NCBI GenBank assembly: GCA_016213775.1
Contig: JACQZR010000088.1
Coordinates: 24,876-88,875, forward strand
Direction of reading: 5' to 3'
Source: Acidobacteriota bacterium
GTDB lineage: Bacteria > Acidobacteriota > Terriglobia > Bryobacterales > Bryobacteraceae
Length of the DNA: 64,000 bases
The notes under the pieces are model-generated. The model was given only the letters and a program-made list of their open reading frames with translations, was not told the DNA's origin and did not search any database. Below are positions 51,307 to 63,667 of this stretch, piece after piece. Numbering within the stretch: the stretch's first letter is position 1; each line of letters opens with the position of its first letter. The position numbers and the translations under genes were made by a program.

Positions 51307-52715
51307 ACATTCGTCCGTCCAAGCATCTGAACCGGCGGCAATTCCTGGCCGCCGCAACTGCGGCACCTGTCTACGCGCAGAGCAAGAAGTCCGCGCAAGG
51401 TAAGAAGGGGGAGCCCGCGGCCGCTCGTCCGAACATCCTTCTGATCCTTGCAGACGACCTGCCAGCGTGGGCGCTGGGCTGCTACGGCAACAAGGAAATC
51501 CGCACTCCGAACATCGATCTGCTGGCTCGTGGAGGGACGCGTTTTCAGAACAGTTTTGTCTGCACACCCATCTGTTCTCCAAGCCGCGCGACGCTGTTCA
51601 CCGGGCGGACGCCGATGCAGCATGGGATTCACGATTTCCTTTCGGCGAATCCGATCGAGAAGCCTCCGCAGGGGCAGAAAGAGCCCCCTGCCTCATTCGC
51701 CAACGAGGTGATGATTTCCGACCTGCTGGCCGCTGCGGGGTACCAATGCGGGTACGTCGGTAAGTGGCACATGGGCGATAACGCCAAACCCGGGCATGGG
51801 TACTCGTACACCTATACGACGCTCACGGGTGCGTATCAGAATCCGGAGATGGCCTTGAATGGCGTCACGCGCAAGGAAACCGGCTACAAGACGGAGCTCA
51901 TGACCAACCGCGCGGTTGAGTTCCTGGACAAACAGTCCGGAGCTGCTCCGTTCTTTTTGACGATCGGCTATTCCAATCCGCACGTGCCCTATGAGGGCCA
52001 TCCGCAGCGCTATTACGACATGTACAAAAACACCAGCTTCAACACGTTCGGTTGGGAGCCGGCCGCCCCCAATGCGCTTCGTGAGAAGGAATATCTGAAG
52101 GACATTGTCGGCAACAACCGCAAACACGCGGCCAGCGTCACGGCCTTGGACGATCAGATTCCGGTGCTGCTGAAAAAGCTGAACGACAAGAAGCTCCGGG
52201 ACAATACGCTGATTATTCTCACCGGCGACAACGGTTTCCTGCTCGGCCGGCACGGGCTCTGGAGCAAAGGACACGCTTCCGATCCGATCAATATGTATGA
52301 AGAGTCGGTGCAAGTACCGATGATCTGGAACTGGCTTGGCAAGGTTCCGCCGGAAAGCGTCCGGCCGGAGATGGTGAGCTTCTACGACATGATGCCGACG
52401 CTATGCGAGGCGGCAGGTGTGGAACCCCCGTCGCGGAATCTTTGCGGACGCAGCTATCTGAACGTAGTCACCAACAAATTGGGCAGGAAGGAAGTGTGGC
52501 GAAACCTGGTTTTCGCGCATTTCCGGAATACTCAGATGGTGCGCGACGCGCGCTACAAAGTAGTCATCCGCAATGAAGGCGCGGGCCCGAACGAGCTTTT
52601 TGACCTCAAGGACGATCCTCGCGAGAAGGTGAATCAGTACGATAATCCGGGCTATGTGAACGTGCGCGATGCGCTCACTCGCGAGTTGGAGAACTGGCGC
52701 AAGAAGCACGCCTAG
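51303..52715 (+). CDS. Tat-exported sulfatase
   Basis: 470 residues, starting within the previous stop (ATGA). The signal is NRRQFLAAATAAPVYA (twin arginine). The sulfatase core has PNILLILADDLPAWALGCYG (metal-binding Asp pair), the formylglycine motif CSPSR at 91-95 in CTPICSPSRATLFTG, VGKWHMGD, FFLTIGYSNPH and ILTGDNGFLLGRHG. It is a typical type I sulfatase, smaller than the one at 3420 because it lacks the HEAT-like extension. Probably acts on sulfated glycans in the periplasm. The operon partners (hydrolase, TPR protein) suggest a shared polymer-degradation task; this is inference. Confidence 0.92.
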   Translation: MNIRPSKHLNRRQFLAAATAAPVYAQSKKSAQGKKGEPAAARPNILLILADDLPAWALGCYGNKEIRTPNIDLLARGGTRFQNSFVCTPICSPSRATLFTGRTPMQHGIHDFLSANPIEKPPQGQKEPPASFANEVMISDLLAAAGYQCGYVGKWHMGDNAKPGHGYSYTYTTLTGAYQNPEMALNGVTRKETGYKTELMTNRAVEFLDKQSGAAPFFLTIGYSNPHVPYEGHPQRYYDMYKNTSFNTFGWEPAAPNALREKEYLKDIVGNNRKHAASVTALDDQIPVLLKKLNDKKLRDNTLIILTGDNGFLLGRHGLWSKGHASDPINMYEESVQVPMIWNWLGKVPPESVRPEMVSFYDMMPTLCEAAGVEPPSRNLCGRSYLNVVTNKLGRKEVWRNLVFAHFRNTQMVRDARYKVVIRNEGAGPNELFDLKDDPREKVNQYDNPGYVNVRDALTRELENWRKKHA

Positions 52716-52947
52716 CCCCGTGCCAGAAGTCACAAAACACCAAACCGGTTGCCTGCGGATCCGTTTACGAAACGTCGACTGCCGAACCAATCGAGGAGTT
52801 CATCAAGCGCTACCGGAGCACTCACGCGCTCGCGTCGTGATCCTCGCCGCCGGCTCTGCATTCGACCCTGTAACATACTCCATCGGGGCGACCGATCCAA
52901 GCGGCCGGTCATGTGGGGTTCATCTGTGGCTAAAATGAAAAGACTGC

Positions 52948-54045
52948 ATGCTCGGCCCGCGATCCCTGCGCGAATTCGACTGGACCCTCTGGGGCATCGC
53001 CCTCATCCTCTGCTCGCTCGGCGTCCTCCAAATCTACAGCGCCACCCGCGACTCCACCGTCTGGCGCAACGTCTGGATGAAGCAAATCGCCTGCATCGTC
53101 CTCGGACTCATCCTCGCCTGGGTCATCAGCCACATCGACTACCACACCCTCCTCGGCCAAGTCCCGCTCTTTTATTCTGTTACACTTGCCCTCCTTCTCG
53201 TCACCTTCGCCCTCGGCGTCACCATCTTCAATTCCCGCCGCTGGATCCCTGTTTTCGGCGGAGTGCATTTTCAGGTGTCCGAATTCGCTAAACTGGTGAT
53301 AGTATTACTGGTAGCCCGATACCTGTCGGCTGTCCGCAACGATCGTGTGGAGTGGATCGATCTCGCCAAGCTCTGCGGTCTCGTCGGAGTGCCGATGCTT
53401 CTGGTGATGAAGCAGCCCGATCTAGGGACGTCTCTCACGTACCTACCGATCCTCGCTGCCGGAATCTACCTGGTCGGGCTGCGGTGGCAGTATTATGCCG
53501 CGATCCTGGCCGTGGCGCTCATGATGGTCCCCGCGGGATGGTATTTTTATCTCAAGGATTATCAGAAGGCGCGTCTGACAACCTTCGTCGATCCGGAACG
53601 GGATCCGAAGGGGTCAGGCTACCAGGTGATTCAGTCGAAGATCGCAGTTGGGTCCGGTGGAGTCAGCGGCAAGGGTGTAACAAAAGGCTCCCAGACGCAG
53701 TTGCGGTTTCTTCCCGTGCCGCACACGGATTTCATCATGGCGGCCTATGCGGAAGAGCACGGCTTTATTGGTGTTTTAGTGGTTTTGGGATTGTACTTGC
53801 TTTTGATCATGCAGATCGTTCAGAACGCGCAAGCGGCCCCCGACAAGGCGGGCATCTACATCTGTATGGGGATTGGGATGATGCTTCTGTTCCATGTCCT
53901 GGTGAACGTGGGCATGGTGATAGGGCGCATGCCCGTAACCGGTATTCCGCTGCCGTTGATGAGCTACGGCGGCTCCAACATCCTGACCACGTTCATGATG
54001 TTGGGTTTGGTGAACAACGTCCGATTACGACGTTTTGTGAATTGA
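52948..54045 (+). CDS. rodA: Rod-shape peptidoglycan glycosyltransferase RodA
   Basis: 365 residues with about ten transmembrane helices. RodA, with a class B PBP, polymerises glycan strands during cell elongation. SEDS family landmarks: FNSRRWIPVFGGVHFQVSEFAK (about 91-112), KQPDLGTSLTYLPI, HTDFIMAAYAEEHGFIG (with the catalytic-region residues) and PLPLMSYGGSNILTTFMMLG. The start is not preceded by a clear RBS; a TAAAAT at 52931-52936 suggests the mRNA could start close to the ATG. mreBCD and the PBP gene are not in the window. RNase E/G lies 239 bp downstream, a neighbourhood (rodA/mre with rng) known in many bacteria. Confidence 0.95.
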   Translation: MLGPRSLREFDWTLWGIALILCSLGVLQIYSATRDSTVWRNVWMKQIACIVLGLILAWVISHIDYHTLLGQVPLFYSVTLALLLVTFALGVTIFNSRRWIPVFGGVHFQVSEFAKLVIVLLVARYLSAVRNDRVEWIDLAKLCGLVGVPMLLVMKQPDLGTSLTYLPILAAGIYLVGLRWQYYAAILAVALMMVPAGWYFYLKDYQKARLTTFVDPERDPKGSGYQVIQSKIAVGSGGVSGKGVTKGSQTQLRFLPVPHTDFIMAAYAEEHGFIGVLVVLGLYLLLIMQIVQNAQAAPDKAGIYICMGIGMMLLFHVLVNVGMVIGRMPVTGIPLPLMSYGGSNILTTFMMLGLVNNVRLRRFVN

Positions 54046-54283
54046 TTGAGAATGCGCGAGGCAAGCGCCGGACGGTGGTTCGCTTGAGCGTTTGGGAAAC
54101 GGATTTTTTGAAAAGGTTTTTTGCTGGCTGGATGTTTGAGCCGCCACTGGAAGTGCGCAACGCTCCATCCCGCCGGTCTGTTCCGGTTTGCAGTCAGTCG
54201 TCTGATCGCGTCTGTGAGCCACCACGGAATTCGTTCCCTGCCTGAGCGGTCCCTCCGCGCCCAGCCTCCTCAAGGAGGATGGA

Positions 54284-57124
<2,841 letters not shown>

Positions 57125-57133
57125 TCTCGTAGG

Positions 57134-57271
57134 GCGGACGCTCGCGTCCGCGCCGGACCCCCTGGTCCGGCATCTGGAGTTTGGACATTCGCCGTCTTGT
57201 GGGGCGGCCAATCCTGGCCGCGGCTGGCCTTTCCAGGCCAGCCGTCCGCCCCCGACCCCTGGTCCGGCATC
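57134..57271. repeat. Cluster of palindromes, REP-like
   Basis: Four perfect stems in 110 bp: 57134-57141 with 57144-57151; 57152-57159 with 57164-57171; 57204-57210 with 57215-57221; 57222-57230 with 57235-57243. A partial second copy of the second stem (CTGGTCCGGCATC) ends near 57271, and GTCCGCC (57244-57250) can pair with GGCGGAC (57133-57139). This reads as two related modules of the kind dispersed in acidobacterial genomes; it follows the RNase gene and could also act as a terminator or mRNA end. Confidence 0.75.
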
Positions 57272-57358
57272 AACTGGCGCCGTTGAAACACAGGCTTCCC
57301 ATTGAAATCGATTCGTGCTAAGCATGAGGCGGTGCTTTTCTAACCAGGAGGCCTACAT

Positions 57359-58189
57359 ATGTCCGCTGCTGGACCGCCATATTGGGGTGTGGACAGCGTC
57401 GAGAACGCCGATCACAACATCCGCACCCAACAGGAGTTCATTCGTGCCGGCGACCCGCCCCGCCAGACTTTCTTTGAATTCGTTACCCGGCGTGTCGGAC
57501 GCCAGCCCGCGTTCTGGGGCCGTTATCTCAACCGGCATCCCAGTTGCCTCACCAAAACCGAAGCCGATTACCTACACCGTCATAATTGCCGCGTTCTTCT
57601 CGTCTACAACGGGGTCCACCGGCACGCAGCCGACCTCGTCGGTCAGGCCGCCTATCGCAACGGCGCCCGCGCTGCTGAAGCAGCCGCCGATATCGCCGCC
57701 ACGCTCGGAGTCCCGTCAAGCGTGCAGATCTACGCCGATATCGAACGCTGGCGCGCCGACGCCGCCTGGTTCCGAGGCTGGTTCGAGACCATGCACGCTC
57801 TTCGCCGCGCCGGGCTCGGAGGCATCTACGGCAACGTAGGCCTTCGCCAGAGCCGCGCCGAAGGCTTTCGCGACAGCCTCGGGCAAGGCAGCGAGCAGGT
57901 GGCCCACGACTACGGCGCGCCCGGCCACCCCACCCCTACACGCGCCGCGCCGCCCGACGCCATTGTGCAGGTCTGGTCGAACCGGCCCTACCTCAACAAC
58001 GTCGGCCATGATTTCAGCACGCTGAACTACACGCCGCCCAGCTTCCAGCCTGAAGTCGCTCCCCCTGATGTGCATTGCGAAACGGTTGTCTGGCAGTACG
58101 GCGCGAATGTCCCCTTGCATACCGAAGGACGGCACTACGTCGATTTCGACCTCTGCACCGAGCGAGGCCGCCAGTCGATGTGGGGCTGA
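57359..58189 (+). CDS. DUF1906 (glycoside-hydrolase-like) protein
   Basis: 276 residues; AGGAGG 6 bp upstream of ATG. It is a Rv2525c/DUF1906-like TIM-barrel: start YWGVDSVENA, GRYLNRHPSCLTKTEADYLH, VLLVYNGVHRHAADL, VQIYADIERWRADAAWFRGW (the acidic pair at the GH-like active site), GIYGNVGLRQ and VVWQYGANVPLH. DUF1906 members resemble GH25-type muramidases but lack proven activity. The usual Tat signal of Rv2525c is absent, so this one may stay in the cytoplasm or use another route. The function is unknown. Confidence 0.82.
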   Translation: MSAAGPPYWGVDSVENADHNIRTQQEFIRAGDPPRQTFFEFVTRRVGRQPAFWGRYLNRHPSCLTKTEADYLHRHNCRVLLVYNGVHRHAADLVGQAAYRNGARAAEAAADIAATLGVPSSVQIYADIERWRADAAWFRGWFETMHALRRAGLGGIYGNVGLRQSRAEGFRDSLGQGSEQVAHDYGAPGHPTPTRAAPPDAIVQVWSNRPYLNNVGHDFSTLNYTPPSFQPEVAPPDVHCETVVWQYGANVPLHTEGRHYVDFDLCTERGRQSMWG

Positions 58190-58273
58190 CGGAGTCCCAT
58201 CCAACCCGCCCCAACCCGGCACATTGACAGTTTGCACCCTGCGGGGTATCCTCGTGGCTGAGCGAGAGGCTGT

Positions 58274-58531
58274 ATGAACGTACACTTGCCGCACGAATTG
58301 GAGCAACTCGTCCACAACCGGGTGGAAAGTGGCCGCTACAACTCCGCAAGCGAAGTGGTCAGCGATGCGCTACGTCTCCTCGCCGACCGCGATGAAATGG
58401 TGCAGATTCGCCGCCAGGACCTCCACAAGAAGATTGCCCTCGGTTTCGACTCCCTGCAACGAGGCGAAGGGACTGACGGAGACGAGTTCTTCGCCCAGTT
58501 GGAGCAGGAAGAATCGTTGATGGAAGGCTAA
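58274..58531 (+). CDS. ParD-like RHH antitoxin
   Basis: 85 residues. MNVHLPHELEQLVHNRVESG, then RYNSASEVVSDALRLLADRD, is a classic ParD/CopG-type RHH domain (strand NVHLP, then two helices). The helical C-terminal tail (FFAQLEQEESLMEG) would bind ParE. The parE frame that follows is broken, so the antitoxin may be an orphan. No operator was identified upstream. The antitoxin itself looks intact. Confidence 0.88.
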   Translation: MNVHLPHELEQLVHNRVESGRYNSASEVVSDALRLLADRDEMVQIRRQDLHKKIALGFDSLQRGEGTDGDEFFAQLEQEESLMEG

Positions 58532-58552
58532 CCATTCCGTTGGCCACATACC

Positions 58553-58742
58553 ATGCACAGGTTCCGACTTTCTCCGGAAGCTGCCCGCGACATTCGGGAA
58601 ATCTGGGCCTATATCGCCGCCGACAAGCAAGGCAGCCCGAAAAGTACGTCTGAGCCTGCTCGATGCATGCCAGCGTCTCGCCGTGAATCCCCGGATCGGA
58701 CATTCGCGCGAGGACCTGACCGAGTTGCCGGTCTTCTTGTGA
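58553..58742 (+). pseudogene. parE-like toxin pseudogene with frameshift and truncation
   Basis: The frame opens MHRFRLSPEAARDIREIWAY followed by IAADKQ, a typical ParE N-terminus. After the Lys-Gln at about 58628-58632 the expected sequence resumes in another frame: AARKVRLSLLDACQRLAVNP, then RIGHSREDLTELPVF and a stop at 58740-58742. One extra G in a short G-run (58630s) explains it. The C-terminal strand of ParE is also missing. The toxin is therefore doubly broken, unless the first break is a sequencing error. Confidence 0.8.
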
Positions 58743-58821
58743 AGTGGCGTTTCTCAATCCAACGATTGGCCTTGAAACCAAACTGTAATATACTGTTCAC
58801 ACTCGCTAAAGGAGTCCGGAC

Positions 58822-61800
58822 ATGCACATCTCGTTTGCCCTCGCCACGCTCGCGCTGGTTCTCACCGCCGCGCCCTCATACGCCCAAGTCCTCTACGGTT
58901 CCATCGTCGGAAACATCAAGGACTCCACTGGAGCCGCCGTTCCCGATGCCACTGTATCCGTAAAAGAAGCAGCCACGGGTTTCGCCCGTCAGACTCGTAC
59001 CAATGAGTCCGGGCAGTTCCAATTCACTACGCTCCCCGGCGGCACTTATGAAGTCACCGTCACCAAGTCCGGCTTCACCACCTTCGCCACTCGCGAGGTT
59101 GCCGTTTCCCCGAACTCGGTTGCCCGCGTCGATGCATCGTTGGACGTGGGCGCGGTGTCAGAGTCCATCCGCGTCGAAGCTGCGCCGGCGGCGCTCCAGA
59201 CCGATCGCGCCGAGGTCCACACGGAGCTCTCCGCGCGCCAGTTCGCCAACGCCCCACTGCCTCCCGGCCGCAACTACTCGCACATGTTCAAGGTGCTTCC
59301 CGGCTTCACCTATCCGCGCAACGGCAATGGCCCATCCGTCGATCCTTCGCGCGCCGCGCTCTACAACGTCAATGGGACGTCGCGGCAATCCAACGCCGTG
59401 CGCATTGAAGGCGCGGGGGTGAATCAGATCTGGCTGCCGCATCTGCCCGGCTATACGCCCGCGCTCGAGTCCATCGAGAACGTCAACATTACCACCAACT
59501 CGTTCGATGCGGAAACCGGTCTCGCCGGTGGTGCGGCCATCAACGTGTCGATCAAGAGCGGCACCAACGAGCTGCACGGCTCCGCGTTCTGGTACAACAA
59601 CAACAACGCCACCAAGGCCAAACCTTTCTTCCTGCCGCAAGGCGAGCGCAAGCCCAAGGCCATCTTCAACCAGATGGGCGCAACGATGGGCGGTCCCATC
59701 GTCCGCAACAAGCTGTTCTTTTTCGGCAGCTACGAAGGCACCTACGACCGCCAGCATGCCTCCCGCCGTGACACGATTCCCACCGCCGCCATCCGCCGCG
59801 GCGACATGTCCGATTCCCCTTCGGTGATGTACGATCCCGCCACGGGAGCAGCCAACGGAACGGGCCGCACGCCATTCCCCGACAAGATCATCCCGCAGGC
59901 GCGCATGGAACCCATCTCCCTCAAGCTGCAGGCCATGCTTCCGAACACCAACCTCCCCGGCCTCACCAACAATCTGTTCAGTTCAGGAGCCTACCGCTTC
60001 AACTCCCAGAAGATCGATGGCAAGATCAACTGGAACGCCTCCAACAAGCTGACCCTCTTCGCACGCGGCGGGATTCAGGATCACGAGTTCGAGAGCGGCC
60101 CCATTCTCGGTGAACTTCTAGGCGCGCCCTACTTCTCCACGGCGTCCGTAGCCGGCCCAACATATGGCACCACCGGCAGCATGGCTGTTGGCGCAACCTA
60201 CGTCCTGACACCCACGTTCCTCCTTGATGGCAACTTCGGCTATACCGCTTACGACGCCAACTCCACTGAGCTTGGTCTCGGCAAGAACATCGGAAAGGAC
60301 GTGCTCGGTATCCCCGGAACCAATGGCACACGCGACTTTGAGAGCGGCTGGCCTCGCTTCGCGGTCTCCAACTACGCGGTCTTCGGAGCGCAGGGCAATC
60401 GCACTCGGCCCTTCTTTAATCGTGACCCTCGCTTCCAATACGTGGGAAACGCCACCTGGACCAAAGGCTCTCACTCGGTCCGCTTCGGCTTTGACTCGTC
60501 CCGCCAGCAGATCAACCACACGCAGGTGGAATTCGTTGGAGCCACAGGCGGCCCCGCCGGCAACTTCGACTTCGGAGGCGGCCCCACTGCGCTCTCAGGC
60601 GGTGCGTCCATCAACCAGTTCAACACCTACGCCGGCTTTCTTCTCGGCTTGCCCACAAGCCTCGGCCGGACGCTCCAGGTCCCGCAGGAATACAACGTCC
60701 GCGCCTCCATGCACAGCCTGTATATTCGCGATCAGTGGCAGGCTTCCCGCAAGCTGACCGTGTCGCTCGGCACACGTTGGGAGTACTTCCCGATGCCCAC
60801 CCGCGCGGACCGCGGCATGGAGAAATACAACCCGGTCACCAACAAGATGGAAGTCTGTGGAGTAGGCGTGGTGCCAAAGGACTGCGGCGTCGAGCAGAGC
60901 AAGAAACTGTTCGCGCCCCGCGTTGGACTTGCCTATCGCGCCAAAGAGGACTTCGTCATACGCGCCGGCTACGGTATCACCATCGATCCCTACAGCCTGG
61001 CGCGCCCGATGCGTACCAACTACCCGCTGCTCGTCGTCCTCAACGTGAATGGCCCGAACAGCTTCCAGCCTGCCGGCAATTTGCGCAACGGAATCCCGGC
61101 GATCCCTGAGCCCGCGCTTGGCAATGGCATCATTGACATCGGGAACCAGGTAGCGGCCAATTCGCTCGAAAAGAACTACACCCGCGGCTACGTTCAAAGT
61201 TGGAACCTCTCGATGCAGAAGAAGCTCGGCTGGGGATTCACAGGCCAGGCCGGATATGTCGCCACGCGCCAGATCAATCGCACCGGCTTCCGCGAGTTGA
61301 ATTATGCCAACATCGGCGGCACGAATACCGGACGACAGCTCGCGCAAAGGTTCGGACGCACCGCGGAAACGCGTCTGGTGGCCCCGGTGGGCAACGCGCA
61401 TTACGACAGCCTTCAGATCGGCCTCGACCGCCGCTTCCACGCGGGCCTGCAAGTGGGTCTGTCTTATACGTTCTCCAAGGCCATCGGCATCTGCTGCAAC
61501 GACGATAGCGATGGTCTCGCTTCCATCCAGATACCCGAATACTTCAAGTTCAATAGAGCCGTCACCGGCACCAACATTCCGCACAACATGACCACCAACG
61601 CCATTTGGGAACTGCCCTTCGGCAAGGGTCGCCGTTGGGCTACGAGTGGTCCGGCGGCATGGCTCGCCGGAGGTTGGCAGTGGAATGGGATACTCAGCCT
61701 GGTTTCCGGCCCGCCTTTCACGGTCACCTCCGCAAATACGCTCAATGCGCAAGGAGGCATTCCCACGCAGCGCGCCGATCAGGTGAAGAGCGAAGTGAGC

Positions 61801-62172
61801 ATTCCCGGCGGAGCTGGTCCGGGGCAGTCCTACTTCGATCCATTCGCATTCAAGCCCGTCACCGACCTTCGTCTCGGAACATCCGGCTTCAATACGCTGC
61901 GCGGGCCGGGGATCGTGAACCTCGATATGGGCATCTTCCGCGAATTCCGTTTCAGCGAACGGTTCCGCGCGCAGTTCCGCGCCGAGGCCTTCAACACCAC
62001 CAATACGCCCCATTTCGGCAACCCCGGAACAAACGTCTCGAACCTCCAGTTGAACGCGGATGGCACCGTCCGCGCGCTTGGCGGGTTCACCGAGATCACC
62101 AGTCTTGCCAACACCGGCCGCGATGGCCAGGACGAGCGCGTCTTCCGGCTGGGGTTGAAGGTCTCCTGGTAG
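58822..62172 (+). CDS. Oar-like TonB-dependent outer-membrane protein
   Basis: 1,116 residues; AAGGAG 9 bp before ATG. Signal peptide [22 protein letters not shown] carboxypeptidase-regulatory (CarboxypepD) beta-sandwich (23-115; [20 protein letters not shown]) is followed by a plug-like region ([34 protein letters not shown]) and a long beta-barrel with alternating aromatic strands. It ends [13 protein letters not shown] with a terminal aromatic, as outer-membrane barrels do. This family is massively expanded in Acidobacteria and includes Oar adhesin-like proteins. Likely a receptor for large substrates. Stand-alone gene; the parE relic is immediately upstream. Confidence 0.93.
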   Translation: MHISFALATLALVLTAAPSYAQVLYGSIVGNIKDSTGAAVPDATVSVKEAATGFARQTRTNESGQFQFTTLPGGTYEVTVTKSGFTTFATREVAVSPNSVARVDASLDVGAVSESIRVEAAPAALQTDRAEVHTELSARQFANAPLPPGRNYSHMFKVLPGFTYPRNGNGPSVDPSRAALYNVNGTSRQSNAVRIEGAGVNQIWLPHLPGYTPALESIENVNITTNSFDAETGLAGGAAINVSIKSGTNELHGSAFWYNNNNATKAKPFFLPQGERKPKAIFNQMGATMGGPIVRNKLFFFGSYEGTYDRQHASRRDTIPTAAIRRGDMSDSPSVMYDPATGAANGTGRTPFPDKIIPQARMEPISLKLQAMLPNTNLPGLTNNLFSSGAYRFNSQKIDGKINWNASNKLTLFARGGIQDHEFESGPILGELLGAPYFSTASVAGPTYGTTGSMAVGATYVLTPTFLLDGNFGYTAYDANSTELGLGKNIGKDVLGIPGTNGTRDFESGWPRFAVSNYAVFGAQGNRTRPFFNRDPRFQYVGNATWTKGSHSVRFGFDSSRQQINHTQVEFVGATGGPAGNFDFGGGPTALSGGASINQFNTYAGFLLGLPTSLGRTLQVPQEYNVRASMHSLYIRDQWQASRKLTVSLGTRWEYFPMPTRADRGMEKYNPVTNKMEVCGVGVVPKDCGVEQSKKLFAPRVGLAYRAKEDFVIRAGYGITIDPYSLARPMRTNYPLLVVLNVNGPNSFQPAGNLRNGIPAIPEPALGNGIIDIGNQVAANSLEKNYTRGYVQSWNLSMQKKLGWGFTGQAGYVATRQINRTGFRELNYANIGGTNTGRQLAQRFGRTAETRLVAPVGNAHYDSLQIGLDRRFHAGLQVGLSYTFSKAIGICCNDDSDGLASIQIPEYFKFNRAVTGTNIPHNMTTNAIWELPFGKGRRWATSGPAAWLAGGWQWNGILSLVSGPPFTVTSANTLNAQGGIPTQRADQVKSEVSIPGGAGPGQSYFDPFAFKPVTDLRLGTSGFNTLRGPGIVNLDMGIFREFRFSERFRAQFRAEAFNTTNTPHFGNPGTNVSNLQLNADGTVRALGGFTEITSLANTGRDGQDERVFRLGLKVSW

Positions 62173-62209
62173 ATACCGGCGCTGTACACTGGGAGGAGCC
62201 TCTCTCATC

Positions 62210-63100
62210 ATGAGCTCTCCCGTCATTACTCATACCAACATCCCAGACGTCGAACTCCTTGCCCGCGGCAAGGTGCGCGATGTGTACTCTCTTGGCGACA
62301 AACTCCTCTTCGTAGCAACCGACCGCATCTCCGCCTTCGATTGCATCCTCCCCAACGGCATCCCCGGCAAAGGCCGCGTGCTCACGCAAATGTCCATCTT
62401 CTGGTTCGACTTCCTGCGCGATCTCGTGGCTACTCACTTCATCACTGCCAACGTCGATGACTACCCTGCCGAACTGCACAAGCACCGCCACCAGTTGGAT
62501 GGCCGCTCCATGCTGGTGAAGCGGGCGCGGATGTTCGGCGCCGAATGCGTCGCCCGTGGCTACGTCTCCGGCTCCGGTTGGAAAGACTACAAAGCCACCG
62601 GCGCTGTCTGCGGCATCGCTCTCCCAGCCGGATTGCGCGAGAGCGACAAACTGCCCGAGCCTATCTTCACTCCGGCCACCAAAGCCGAATCGGGCCACGA
62701 CATCAACATCCCCTTCGATGACTTCCGCGCTATCGCCGGCGACAAGGCCGAAACGCTCCGCGACCTCACTCTGGCCATCTACAGAAAGGCCTCGGACTAT
62801 GCGGCTACCCGCGGCATCATCCTCGCCGATACAAAGTTCGAATTCGGCATGATCGACGGCGAACTTGTCCTCGCCGATGAAGTCATGACGCCCGATTCCT
62901 CGCGCTTCTGGCCGCGCGAGACGTATGCGCCCGGCGGCCCACAAAAGAGCTACGATAAACAATTTGTGCGCGACTATCTGGAAACTCTCACCTGGGACAA
63001 GCGTCCCCCCGCACCGCCGCTCCCGGACGATGTCATCACCAAAACCGCGGAGAAGTATCACGAAGCCTACGCGGCCCTCACTGGCCGCACCCTCGCGTAG
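62210..63100 (+). CDS. purC: Phosphoribosylaminoimidazole-succinocarboxamide synthase
   Basis: 296 residues, the long (fungal/cyanobacterial) form. SAICAR synthase joins CAIR and aspartate with ATP in purine synthesis. Motifs: [57 protein letters not shown], and [20 protein letters not shown] (ADTKFEFG is diagnostic), then [18 protein letters not shown] precedes ATG by about 12 bp. It is followed by cvpA after 3 bp, a purine-cluster neighbour in many bacteria. Confidence 0.97.
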   Translation: MSSPVITHTNIPDVELLARGKVRDVYSLGDKLLFVATDRISAFDCILPNGIPGKGRVLTQMSIFWFDFLRDLVATHFITANVDDYPAELHKHRHQLDGRSMLVKRARMFGAECVARGYVSGSGWKDYKATGAVCGIALPAGLRESDKLPEPIFTPATKAESGHDINIPFDDFRAIAGDKAETLRDLTLAIYRKASDYAATRGIILADTKFEFGMIDGELVLADEVMTPDSSRFWPRETYAPGGPQKSYDKQFVRDYLETLTWDKRPPAPPLPDDVITKTAEKYHEAYAALTGRTLA

Positions 63101-63103
63101 TCT

Positions 63104-63661
63104 ATGGGCATGAACTGGCTCGACATCGTACTTGCGCTCGTCATACTCGCCTCCACCGCCGCCGGGCTGGCGAAGGGTTTCGTGCGTACCGTCATCGGCA
63201 TCCTTGCCACTATCCTCGGCCTGTTCGTCGCCATCTGGTTCTACGGCGCCGCTGGAGACATCTACCGCGACTACGTGAGCTCGAAATCGGTATCCAACTT
63301 CCTCGGCTTTGCGACGGTGTTTCTGCTCGCTGTACTCGCCGGCGCGCTGATCGGCAAGCTGCTCGAGATCCTGTTCAAGTGGGCCGGCATGGGCTGGCTC
63401 GACCGCATTCTCGGTGCCTGCTTCGGAATGCTCCGCGGGCTGGTGATCTCCATCGCAATCGTCATGATCCTGATGGCGTTCAGCCTCAACCCGCCGCCGA
63501 AAGCCGTGGCCGGCTCGGCCATTGCGCCTTACGTGATGGATGCCTCGCGGATGCTCTCCAAAGCCGCGCCGTACGAGTTGACTGCGGGTTTTCAGAAAAG
63601 CTACGATACCCTGCGCGACGCCGCCAAGACGATCGGCAAAGGCGCGGCCATTGCGAACTAA
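63104..63661 (+). CDS. cvpA: CvpA family membrane protein
   Basis: 185 residues, starting 3 bp after purC (ATG 63104 or 63110). Four predicted transmembrane helices: WLDIVLALVILASTAAGLAK, VIGILATILGLFVAIWF, LGFATVFLLAVLAGALIGKL and MLRGLVISIAIVMILMAF. CvpA-type proteins were named for colicin V production and are linked to the purF operon and to envelope stress. The purC neighbour fits. The C-terminal soluble tail (AAPYELTAGFQKSYDTLRDA) is unremarkable. Confidence 0.9.
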   Translation: MGMNWLDIVLALVILASTAAGLAKGFVRTVIGILATILGLFVAIWFYGAAGDIYRDYVSSKSVSNFLGFATVFLLAVLAGALIGKLLEILFKWAGMGWLDRILGACFGMLRGLVISIAIVMILMAFSLNPPPKAVAGSAIAPYVMDASRMLSKAAPYELTAGFQKSYDTLRDAAKTIGKGAAIAN

Positions 63662-63667
63662 CTCCGC

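Noticed and set aside
52718..52947. Short open frames in the spacer before rodA, including EEFIKRYRSTH
   Set aside because: No start with RBS, no consistent frame and no recognised family; treated as intergenic.
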